From: Clostridia bacterium
GTDB taxonomy: Bacteria; Bacillota; Clostridia; Oscillospirales; CAG-272
Length of the DNA stretch: 6,689 nt
Direction of reading: 5' to 3'
Assembly: GCA_017452215.1 (NCBI GenBank)
Contig: JAFTMU010000381.1
Location: 1-6,689, forward strand
Shown: piece after piece, positions 1 through 6,022 of the stretch
Position numbering within the stretch: position 1 is the first letter of the stretch
How the letters are laid out: every line of letters begins with the position of its first letter
Program-made: the position numbers and the translations under genes
Notes under the pieces: generated by a model
Databases searched by the model: none
The model's input: only the letters and a program-made list of their open reading frames with translations
What the model was told of the DNA's origin: nothing

Positions 1-632
1 CCTTCCATCATCAGCCAATCCCCAAAATCCATGTCGGACACGGTCCCTTCCCGAACCGTATCGCTTCTTTTGAGAACCTTACCGACCGTGCGGAGAATGA
101 TTTTCACGTCTCCCACGAAGGTGATCCCGCTATCAATGTATCGCAGATCGTATTCAAACTTTTGTTCCCATGTGATATTGTTGCGCCCGTTTACCTGTGC
201 AAGTCCCGTCAAGCCGGGGCGGACGCTGTGACGTCTGCGCTGCTCCTCTGTCATAAACGTCATATCTCTGACAAGCTGGGGTCTGGGTCCCACAATGGAA
301 AGATGCCCCACGACGATATTCAACAGGGAGGGCAGCTCATCCAAGGAGGTGCTGCGAAGGAGCTTTCCGTATTTTCCAAGACGCTGATCGTCGGGGAGCA
401 GATTCCCCTCCTTGTCCTTAGCATTGCTCATGGTGCGGAATTTGATCAGCATGAAAATCCGTTCCTTTCCGTCCTTCCCCTTCTTACCCGGTCTGGGCTG
501 GCAGAAAAACGGATTTCCCCGCATGGCGATTGTGCCGATCAAAGTCAAAACCAGCAGAATCGGAAACAGTACGGTCAAGGCTGTCAAGGACAGTATAAAA
601 TCAAGAAATCTCTTAAAAAACTTTGCGTACAT
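1..632 (-). CDS. PglC/WcaJ-type sugar transferase (phosphoglycosyl transferase), 3' end cut by window edge
   Basis: This membrane enzyme should transfer a sugar-1-phosphate from a UDP-sugar to undecaprenyl phosphate, the first committed step of a lipid-linked glycan. The window shows 210 codons, close to the usual 200-230 residues of the short PglC-like class, so little is missing. Residues 10-37 form one hydrophobic segment, the re-entrant anchor of monotopic transferases. Family motifs follow: PRPGKKGK at 46-53, KFRTM at 64-68, the catalytic Asp-Glu pair D98-E99 in SLDELPSLLN, GPRP at 115-118, and RPGLTGLAQVNGR at 138-150. The start is fixed by AGAGGG at 640-645, 7 nt upstream of the ATG. 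The gene begins 14 bp after the aminotransferase stop, so the two are co-transcribed. The context suggests a UDP-4-amino-6-deoxy-GlcNAc-derived substrate, but this is inferred; glucose, galactose or GlcNAc donors cannot be excluded. Confidence 0.93.
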   Translation of the reverse strand, partial: MYAKFFKRFLDFILSLTALTVLFPILLVLTLIGTIAMRGNPFFCQPRPGKKGKDGKERIFMLIKFRTMSNAKDKEGNLLPDDQRLGKYGKLLRSTSLDELPSLLNIVVGHLSIVGPRPQLVRDMTFMTEEQRRRHSVRPGLTGLAQVNGRNNITWEQKFEYDLRYIDSGITFVGDVKIILRTVGKVLKRSDTVREGTVSDMDFGDWLMME

Positions 633-639
633 TATGTAT

Positions 640-645
640 CCCTCT
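640..645 (-). promoter_or_regulatory. Ribosome binding site of the sugar transferase
   Basis: The minus strand reads AGAGGG, then a 7-nt spacer, then ATG at 632-630. It lies in the 14-bp gap directly after the aminotransferase TGA (649-647), an arrangement suited to translational coupling. Confidence 0.7.
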
Positions 646-646
646 T

Positions 647-1912
647 TCAAATTTCATTGAAACAGCTTCTAACGATCTCAATAACCCTATTCTGTTCATC
701 GATTGTCATTTTGTTATCACTGGGCAAACAAAGTCCACGTTCAAAAATATCAGCACCAACATCAATACAACCGCCTGCGATATAGGCGTTGGTCTTAGCT
801 CGACCCGAGCCGCTACGAGTTACAAACTCGTGCATACGGTACATCGGCTGCATATGCATCGGCTTCCAGATCGGTCTGCCCTCGGCATTGTACCGTGCAA
901 GCGTTTCCAGAATTTCCGTTGGGCAAGTCTTTCCCTTTTCCGGGAGATACAGCGCTTTGGAATCGTCTCTGACCTGCTTACACATATACTCCTTGTCGAT
1001 GATCATAGCAGACAGCCAATAGTTCGGCTCCGTCCCCTCCACGATGGGATTCATCTGCACGGGCAGATTCTTAAAGCCATCACAGTATCTTTTATAAATC
1101 GCTTTTTTCTGTTTGATATGCTCCTCCAGATACGGATACTGCCCACGCACAACTCCTGCGATCACATTGCTCATGCGGTAGTTGTAGCCCACCTCCTCAT
1201 GTTGATACCAGGGGGCGTTTTCTCTTGCTTGTGTTGACCATTTGCGTGCCTTATTTGCAACCTCAATATCATTGGTTAACAGGCATCCGCCTGCGGAGCC
1301 GGTGATGATCTTGTTTCCGTTGTAGCTGATGGCAGAGTAGTCACCAAAAGAGCCGCACTGCTTTCCGCCAATCGTCGCTCCCATGGCTTCGGCTGCATCC
1401 TCGACCAAAAGAGCGCCGTGCTTCGCACAGATTTCTTTGATTAAGTCCATTCGACCGGGAAAACCGTAGAGCTCTGCGCTGACCACCAACCTTACGTCGG
1501 GATACAGTTCAAATGCCTTTTCAAGCGCCACGGGATCCATATTCCAGGACGTCGCCTCCGTATCAATAAATACGGGAATCCCCCCCTCGTAAACAACAGG
1601 GTTAAGGGTCGCATCAAAGGTCATATCCGAGCAAAACACCCGCTTCCCCTCCAGGGCGCCGTGGCTGATGGCAGGCTTGCCGTACAGTGCTTCTCCTGCG
1701 TGCTTTACAGCAAGATGCAACGCAGCAGTACAGCAGGAAAGAGCAACGGCATATTTCATTTCTGCCTTTTCGGCGGTAATCCGTTCCACCTCGTTGATGT
1801 TTTCGCCAACCGTGCTCATCCAGTTGGTATCATACGCCTCTTGCACGTATTTCATTTCTTCACCGTGCATTGTGGGTGTAGCAAGCCATATTTTCTTTTT
1901 GAACACTTCCAT
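647..1912 (-). CDS. DegT/DnrJ/EryC1/StrS PLP aminotransferase, PglE-like (UDP-4-keto-6-deoxy-GlcNAc C4 aminotransferase)
   Basis: A cytoplasmic PLP enzyme of 421 residues that should aminate C4 of a 4-keto-6-deoxy nucleotide sugar with glutamate as donor, acting directly after the dehydratase encoded upstream. The fold-type I signatures are in order: the N-terminal substrate segment DTNWMSTVGE (28-37), PLP-binding EDAAEA with D172, SYNGNKII with the Schiff-base lysine K201, NYRMSN (244-249), RPIWKPMH (346-353), and the C-terminal CLPSDNKMT (395-403). The NGNK context and the RPIWKPMHMQP block resemble PglE-type sugar aminotransferases more than the broader sensory or antibiotic sugar members. 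The segment SAELYG (145-150) has Glu where I would expect the His of an HLYG motif. There is no in-frame start upstream of M1, and the N-terminus matches the family. LegC-type legionaminic acid aminotransferases are close relatives and remain an alternative; substrate is inferred from context. Confidence 0.92.
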   Translation of the reverse strand: MEVFKKKIWLATPTMHGEEMKYVQEAYDTNWMSTVGENINEVERITAEKAEMKYAVALSCCTAALHLAVKHAGEALYGKPAISHGALEGKRVFCSDMTFDATLNPVVYEGGIPVFIDTEATSWNMDPVALEKAFELYPDVRLVVSAELYGFPGRMDLIKEICAKHGALLVEDAAEAMGATIGGKQCGSFGDYSAISYNGNKIITGSAGGCLLTNDIEVANKARKWSTQARENAPWYQHEEVGYNYRMSNVIAGVVRGQYPYLEEHIKQKKAIYKRYCDGFKNLPVQMNPIVEGTEPNYWLSAMIIDKEYMCKQVRDDSKALYLPEKGKTCPTEILETLARYNAEGRPIWKPMHMQPMYRMHEFVTRSGSGRAKTNAYIAGGCIDVGADIFERGLCLPSDNKMTIDEQNRVIEIVRSCFNEI

Positions 1913-1926
1913 ACCGATACGCTTTG

Positions 1927-1938
1927 CTCCTCCTTCCT
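1927..1938 (-). promoter_or_regulatory. Ribosome binding site of the aminotransferase, unusually far from the start
   Basis: The 32-bp gap between the dehydratase stop and the aminotransferase ATG contains a purine-rich stretch, AGGAAGGAGGAG, but its 3' end is 14 nt from the ATG, longer than the usual 5-9. The in-frame codons between contain no ATG, GTG or TTG, and the protein N-terminus fits the family, so the ATG at 1912 stands. Initiation may be weaker than for the flanking genes. Confidence 0.55.
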
Positions 1939-1944
1939 GGCAGG

Positions 1945-4038
1945 TTATTTTAACGTTGCGACCTTCTCCTCGGATTTTTGCATGACAGTTTTTATTTGCT
2001 CTCTGTATGCTTCCCCCTTATCCTCCGAGCCGTGTTCCCCTGCGGGACGGTACGTAGGAACCACCTGTGCAACAAGCTCCCGAATCGTATCCTCCCGACC
2101 GTCATAGGCAGCCGCCATCAGTGTTGGTAGCTGCTGCAAAAACTCATCGGTATCAAAGGGGATCGGACTGCCGATGTGAATCAGACGGTTGGGCGTGGTC
2201 CTCATGCCTTCCTCGGACATAAGCTTCTCTTCATACAGCTTTTCTCCCGCACGAAGTCCCGTGTAGGAGATCTGAATATCAACGTCGGGGCGCAATCCGG
2301 AAAGACGGATCAAATTCCTTGCAAGCGTATCGATCTTGACAGGAGACCCCATATCCAAAACAAAGATCTCGCCGCCGGCTGCATAGGTTCCTGCTTGCAG
2401 AACCAACAAAGCCGCCTCCGGTATGGTCATAAAATATCGGATAATATCCGGGTGCGTTACCGTTACGGGACCGCCTTTTTCGATCTGCTCCTTGAATCTC
2501 GGGATCACTGAACCGTTACTGCCCAACACGTTACCGAAGCGCACCGCAACAAATTCCGTCTTTGGCTTACCGTCCGGAAAATTCATATGAAGCATACCGT
2601 CATCGGCGTCATCTGCATGAACGTAAAGCGGTAACAGCTCCTCGGCTTTCCCATCCCTGATTTTTCTATCAAAGGATTGAACGATCATTTCACAAATCCG
2701 CTTGGATGCCCCCATGATGTTTGTGGGATTCACCGCCTTGTCCGTAGAGATCAACACAAACCGATGGCATCCGTTCATCATAGCCGCATACGCCGTTTTA
2801 TAGGTACCGACAGCGTTGTTCTTGATGGCTTCACAGGGACTATCCTCCATCAGGGGAACATGCTTATGAGCGGCGGCGTGATAGACGACCTCCGGCCGAT
2901 ATTTCATAAACACCTGATTGAGGCGTCTGCTGTCCCTGACAGAACCGATCAGCACCTCCAGATTCAGCTTGGGATACTTATCCTTTAATTCCAAGCCAAT
3001 GGCATGGGCGTTGTTTTCGTAAATATCGAAGATGATCAGCTGCTTGGGATGATGCTGTGCGATCTGTCTGCAAAGCTCACTGCCGATAGAACCGCCGCCT
3101 CCCGTGACCATAATGACCTTATTGGAGATGAACCGATAGATTTCCTCCATGTTTGCCCGAATCGGATCACGCCCGAGTAAATCCTCCGGCGCCACGTCCT
3201 TCATGGCTTTTGCGGTAATATTTCCCGTCACAAACTCATACACACCCGGCAGATTTTTCAACTCGCAGCTTGTTTCCTTGCAGATATCCAAAATATCACG
3301 CCGTTGCTCTGTCGTGGCAGACGGGATAGCCAAAAAGATTTTTTCGATCCTGTATTTTTCTACGTTGAGAAGAATATCGTCTCTGCCGCCAACGATCGGA
3401 ACGCCGTCAATAAACCGCCCCCATTTGTTGCTGTTATCGTCTATAATGCAGCAAACTCGCTCGTTGACTTCCTTTGCGCCGTGCAAATCCCTTAATATCA
3501 TCTGCCCCGCAGAACCGGCGCCGATCAGCATAACACGGCTTGCCATGGTTTTCTGCAATGCCCTCGTCCGTTTTCTGCGCTCTAACAGTACGAATCTGTA
3601 AGCAAAGCGAACCAATAAAATCAGCAAAAATTGAATTGCAATGCCGATAACGTAATAGGTGATAGGCATCCTTTCAAATAAAACGGTGACACCAATGGCA
3701 TGAAAAACACCCAGGATCAAGGAGCTGATCGCAACGTTTTCCAGCTCGGTAAAGCTGGCAAATTTCCAGATGCTTTGATATAAGTGTAATTTCCAAAAAA
3801 CAAAAACACTGACTACCGCATAGATCGGAGAAAATTTCAACCATGCCATTAAGTATTCATACGGAATTTCCGTAAAGCGGCAATCAAATCTGAGCCAAAG
3901 GGCAACAAAATAAGCCCCCGTTACGACAACCAAATCATAGAGAACCAAAAACACGGCAACCATATGCCATTTTTCAAAAACTTTTGTTACTTTCGAACGG
4001 GTCGCAGAAGGGGTATTAAACGTGTTATTTTTTCTCAT
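1945..4038 (-). CDS. PglF/CapD/FlaA1-family membrane-bound nucleotide-sugar 4,6-dehydratase (polysaccharide biosynthesis protein)
   Basis: This inner-membrane enzyme should convert UDP-GlcNAc to UDP-2-acetamido-2,6-dideoxy-4-ketohexose. Numbering is from the ATG at 4038 (697 residues). Four hydrophobic helices lie near 25-49, 63-85, 99-121 and 126-152. They are followed by a first Rossmann-like domain with GAGSAG at 173-178, then the catalytic SDR domain with TGGGGSIG at 312-319 for NAD(P), STDK at 431-434, and MGASK, where M442 replaces the usual Tyr of YxxxK and K446 is kept. RFGNVLGSNGS follows at about 500-510. The length and the Met are normal for long PglF-type dehydratases. An acidic segment at about 470-494 interrupts the SDR domain. 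The start at 4038 is preferred over the in-frame ATG at 4071 because AGGAG lies 6 nt upstream; the longer form has no good site. It is the first gene of the operon and ends 32 bp before the aminotransferase. Function is confident at the family level, stereochemistry and exact substrate less so. Confidence 0.93.
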   Translation of the reverse strand: MRKNNTFNTPSATRSKVTKVFEKWHMVAVFLVLYDLVVVTGAYFVALWLRFDCRFTEIPYEYLMAWLKFSPIYAVVSVFVFWKLHLYQSIWKFASFTELENVAISSLILGVFHAIGVTVLFERMPITYYVIGIAIQFLLILLVRFAYRFVLLERRKRTRALQKTMASRVMLIGAGSAGQMILRDLHGAKEVNERVCCIIDDNSNKWGRFIDGVPIVGGRDDILLNVEKYRIEKIFLAIPSATTEQRRDILDICKETSCELKNLPGVYEFVTGNITAKAMKDVAPEDLLGRDPIRANMEEIYRFISNKVIMVTGGGGSIGSELCRQIAQHHPKQLIIFDIYENNAHAIGLELKDKYPKLNLEVLIGSVRDSRRLNQVFMKYRPEVVYHAAAHKHVPLMEDSPCEAIKNNAVGTYKTAYAAMMNGCHRFVLISTDKAVNPTNIMGASKRICEMIVQSFDRKIRDGKAEELLPLYVHADDADDGMLHMNFPDGKPKTEFVAVRFGNVLGSNGSVIPRFKEQIEKGGPVTVTHPDIIRYFMTIPEAALLVLQAGTYAAGGEIFVLDMGSPVKIDTLARNLIRLSGLRPDVDIQISYTGLRAGEKLYEEKLMSEEGMRTTPNRLIHIGSPIPFDTDEFLQQLPTLMAAAYDGREDTIRELVAQVVPTYRPAGEHGSEDKGEAYREQIKTVMQKSEEKVATLK

Positions 4039-4044
4039 TATTTG

Positions 4045-4049
4045 CTCCT
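4045..4049 (-). promoter_or_regulatory. Ribosome binding site deciding the dehydratase start
   Basis: The minus strand reads AGGAG, then a 6-nt spacer (CAAATA), then ATG at 4038-4036. The alternative in-frame ATG at 4071 has only AGGCGG about 13 nt upstream and sits inside a stem-loop arm, so this site selects the shorter protein. Confidence 0.75.
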
Positions 4050-4062
4050 GTAAAACATAACC

Positions 4063-4099
4063 TGTTTTCATAGTGGGAACAAATCCGCCTATGAAAACA
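4063..4099 (-). promoter_or_regulatory. Stem-loop in the leader, 24 nt upstream of the dehydratase start
   Basis: A perfect 11-bp inverted repeat: TGTTTTCATAG at 4099-4089 and CTATGAAAACA at 4073-4063 on the minus strand, with a 15-nt loop. It lies between the promoter and the ribosome binding site, so it is transcribed. No U-tract follows, so it is not a simple terminator. It buries the upstream ATG at 4071-4069. Possible roles are leader-based control, mRNA stabilisation or an operator; the sequence does not decide between them. Confidence 0.55.
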
Positions 4100-4180
4100 A
4101 TGGATCACGTTATTTTTTTGATTTCTCATTAACACCCAGTCGCATTTAAATGTCTATCCCACAATCTTTTAGGATGTCGT

Positions 4181-4205
4181 CGGTCGTTTTTGCAAAAACA
4201 AACCG
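4181..4205 (-). promoter_or_regulatory. Stem-loop near the 5' end of the operon leader, with a 14-bp palindromic core
   Basis: GTTTTTGCAAAAAC at 4199-4186 is a perfect 14-bp palindrome. It is flanked by CGGT and ACCG, which extend the pairing to about 10 bp around a TGCA loop with a small internal bulge. It begins about 17 nt after the predicted transcription start. As RNA it forms a hairpin; as DNA the palindrome could bind a dimeric regulator. There is no U-tract after it, so termination here is unlikely. Confidence 0.5.
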
Positions 4206-4228
4206 AGAAAATACATTCATACTATTAT

Positions 4229-4257
4229 ATTATAGCACGTTAGGATTCAAAAGTCAA
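4229..4257 (-). promoter_or_regulatory. Near-consensus sigma-A/sigma-70 promoter of the glycan operon
   Basis: On the minus strand the -35 is TTGACT (4257-4252), the spacer is exactly 17 bp, and the -10 is TATAAT (4234-4229) preceded by TGC, giving an extended -10. A second TATAAT overlaps it at 4229-4224, but with a 22-bp spacer it is less favoured. Transcription should begin near 4222, leaving a leader of about 184 nt before the dehydratase start at 4038. This is as close to consensus as promoters usually get. Confidence 0.85.
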
Positions 4258-4412
4258 GGGTTTTCTGCGCTCTACAGGCAAAATTCCCAAAGAAAATGCT
4301 TGGTTTTTTTGTATTGTTTGGTAAAAGTGCAAAATTCGACAAATTTCTTGATCCGCATTCTCTTTCTCTTTGATTGAAAAACCGTTTCCTTTTGCTTCCT
4401 CTCCTTCTCACA
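4258..4412. other. AT-rich intergenic spacer between terminator and operon promoter, nothing recognised
   Basis: This is the part of the 427-bp gene-free gap (4039-4465) that lies upstream of the promoter. It is AT-rich with purine runs on the minus strand. I see no convincing gene, repeat or further promoter. The rest of the gap is accounted for by the terminator, the promoter, two leader stem-loops and the ribosome binding site. Confidence 0.6.
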
Positions 4413-4453
4413 ACAAAAGCCCTGCAAAGGTCGTTCCTTCGCAAGGCTTTTGT
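4413..4453 (-). terminator. Intrinsic terminator of the hexosaminidase gene
   Basis: Two 18-nt arms (4453-4436 and 4430-4413) around a 5-nt loop begin 12 nt after the hexosaminidase stop codon. In minus-strand RNA all 18 positions can pair, two of them as G-U wobbles; in plus-strand RNA those two become C-A mismatches. The minus transcript has an A-rich entry and its 3' arm ends GGGCUUUUGUUGU, giving a moderate U-tract. The plus strand has a longer T run after the stem (4454-4459), so some bidirectional action is possible, but no plus-strand gene reads into it. Confidence 0.85.
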
Positions 4454-4465
4454 TTTTTTGATTCG

Positions 4466-5896
4466 TTACACTTGTTGAATATATCTCGTGACACGCCACA
4501 ACATGGGGAGAGAACGCTTTGAAAACTCCCCGAGGCTGTGCAAGCGATCCACCGTCCAGGTCCGCTCCGAAAGAGCGAACAGGCAATCGATCACCCTTCC
4601 GATCTCATGCTCAAAGGTGCTTTCCCAAGCGCAAAGCTGGGCACCGATGACCTGATCCGTAGGGGGGACGTTGATGGGATTGAGATATGCTCTTGATTTG
4701 GAGGAAAAGTTCTGCCAATTATAGACGTTCCAATCAAGGATCTCCGGCACGCCCCAGCGTCTGTCAAGGTTGGGCACGATATACAGCGGCTTCCAAGCGG
4801 AGTTGATCACCTGAAAGCCCTCTCTCAAAAGATCGTCCGCCATATGATAATAAGATTCCCATGCAATCACGATGGTCTCCTTGGGAATATACTTGATTCC
4901 CTTTTGAGGGAAGCCCTCCCAAACGATAGGAATCCTGCCGAGATCAAGGACAAAACGTGCAACACGTCCTACAAATTCGCTGTAAAGCTCGTATTCGTCC
5001 TCGATGCCGTGCTTCTCCATGTATTCCTTGCAAGCGGCGCACTCGTTCCACACCTTGATGTTCGCTTCGTCTCCGCCGATATGAATATAGGGAGACTCGG
5101 GAAACAGCTCGCACACCTCGGTAAGCATCGCCTTTACCGCTTCAAAGGTTTTTTCGCTGCCCGCACAGATAATGCTTCTGCCCGTGATCACGGCGCCGTC
5201 TACGGTAAAAGTGTCCTTTCCGTCTACCGCCTTGTTGGCAAAGACCTCGGGGTAATTCTCATTGAGAATGGAGGCGTGCCCCGGAACCTCAAACTCGGGG
5301 ATCAGCACAATGCCCAACCGATTGGCGTGGGCACGCATTTTCTCGATCTCCTCAAAGGTATAATGCCTGTACCCATCGGTGACATGAGGAAATACCCGTG
5401 AGGGCAACGTATAGCCTTGGTCGTCCACAAAATGGAGATGAAGATATTTGATTTTGAGAACAAAGCAAAGCTCGATATATTGATGCACGGTGTGCGCAGG
5501 ATGCCATGCCCGTGCAAGATCCACCAGCAGCGCCCGATACGGCTTTTCGGGATAATCCTCGATCAGGGCTTTTTCGAGAGTCAAACTCCCGTCTCTCTTA
5601 TTGATCGCCAAAAGCAGACTCGCCATGGCGTAATAGAGCCCCTCCTTATCGGATGCGTAAAGCACGATTCCCTCTCTGGAGTCCAGACGATATGCGTTTT
5701 TGGGTAGAGATTCATCAAACGCAAGCTTGATCCCGTCCCCCTCCCCCAAGGTGCGCCCGAACATTTTTTCAAACGCATCGGACAAGATCTCGGTATAAGA
5801 GGTCCATTTGCTGTCCGCACTCACCGAGAGCGAAACCCGAGAGCTCCCCTCTGCAAGTGCAACCTTTTTGGGAGTCGGTATAATGTTGCTGATCAT
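4466..5896 (-). CDS. Glycoside hydrolase family 20 beta-N-acetylhexosaminidase, cytoplasmic
   Basis: A 476-residue exo-hydrolase that should release terminal beta-linked GlcNAc or GalNAc by the GH20 substrate-assisted mechanism. The N-terminal 115 residues match the small alpha/beta domain that precedes the GH20 barrel. The barrel carries YRALLVDLAR (120-129, with the sugar-binding Arg R121), HLHFVDDQGYTLPS (153-166), IPEFEVPGHA (199-208), and HIGGDE (272-277) with the catalytic pair D276-E277. Late tryptophan motifs AWES (345-348), NWQNF (393-397) and CAWE (422-425) line a typical sugar pocket. There is no signal peptide or transmembrane segment, so it should act on imported or recycled oligosaccharides inside the cell. 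The start has GAGGTG 5 nt upstream (5907-5902). It has its own promoter and terminator and is probably monocistronic. Family is certain; natural substrate (chitooligosaccharide, mucin or milk glycan, or peptidoglycan fragment) is not visible. Confidence 0.95.
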   Translation of the reverse strand: MISNIIPTPKKVALAEGSSRVSLSVSADSKWTSYTEILSDAFEKMFGRTLGEGDGIKLAFDESLPKNAYRLDSREGIVLYASDKEGLYYAMASLLLAINKRDGSLTLEKALIEDYPEKPYRALLVDLARAWHPAHTVHQYIELCFVLKIKYLHLHFVDDQGYTLPSRVFPHVTDGYRHYTFEEIEKMRAHANRLGIVLIPEFEVPGHASILNENYPEVFANKAVDGKDTFTVDGAVITGRSIICAGSEKTFEAVKAMLTEVCELFPESPYIHIGGDEANIKVWNECAACKEYMEKHGIEDEYELYSEFVGRVARFVLDLGRIPIVWEGFPQKGIKYIPKETIVIAWESYYHMADDLLREGFQVINSAWKPLYIVPNLDRRWGVPEILDWNVYNWQNFSSKSRAYLNPINVPPTDQVIGAQLCAWESTFEHEIGRVIDCLFALSERTWTVDRLHSLGEFSKRSLPMLWRVTRYIQQV

Positions 5897-5901
5897 ATCA
5901 T

Positions 5902-5907
5902 CACCTC
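5902..5907 (-). promoter_or_regulatory. Ribosome binding site of the GH20 gene
   Basis: GAGGTG on the minus strand, 5 nt before ATG at 5896-5894. A second ATG two bases into the spacer region is out of frame and runs straight into TGA, so it is not the start. Confidence 0.7.
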
Positions 5908-5937
5908 GTTTTATTGATTGAAAGAGATTACAAAACC

Positions 5938-5966
5938 ATTATATCACAACAGTGGCGTTTTTTCAA
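5938..5966 (-). promoter_or_regulatory. Extended -10 sigma-A promoter of the GH20 gene
   Basis: On the minus strand the -35 is TTGAAA (5966-5961), the spacer is 17 bp, and the -10 is TATAAT (5943-5938) with TGA directly before it, an extended -10. The start is expected near 5931, giving a short leader of about 35 nt with the ribosome binding site. It separates the GH20 gene from the radical SAM gene as a distinct transcription unit. Confidence 0.8.
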
Positions 5967-6022
5967 TATTCAAAAACGGAGTCCTTTTATTTAAATTCAG
6001 CCCACCGTATCCGCAAAAACCA

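Noticed and set aside
162..785. A 207-codon plus-strand open frame
   Set aside because: It lies opposite the sugar transferase and the end of the aminotransferase, which have clear family motifs. Its own translation shows no domain and there is no ribosome binding site.
4272..4358. A 28-codon minus-strand frame (MRIKKFVEF...) after a purine-rich stretch
   Set aside because: Its Lys/Phe-rich composition is what AT-rich spacer DNA gives by chance. It lies between a terminator and a promoter with no promoter of its own.
4150..4377. A 75-codon plus-strand open frame in the intergenic gap
   Set aside because: It runs antisense through the strong minus-strand promoter and leader, lacks a ribosome site and has no recognisable domain.
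5971..6013. Possible terminator after the radical SAM gene (CGGA...TCCGTTTTT)
   Set aside because: Only about 4 bp can pair across a 29-nt loop. The T-run alone is not enough, and the -35 of the GH20 promoter begins right beside it.
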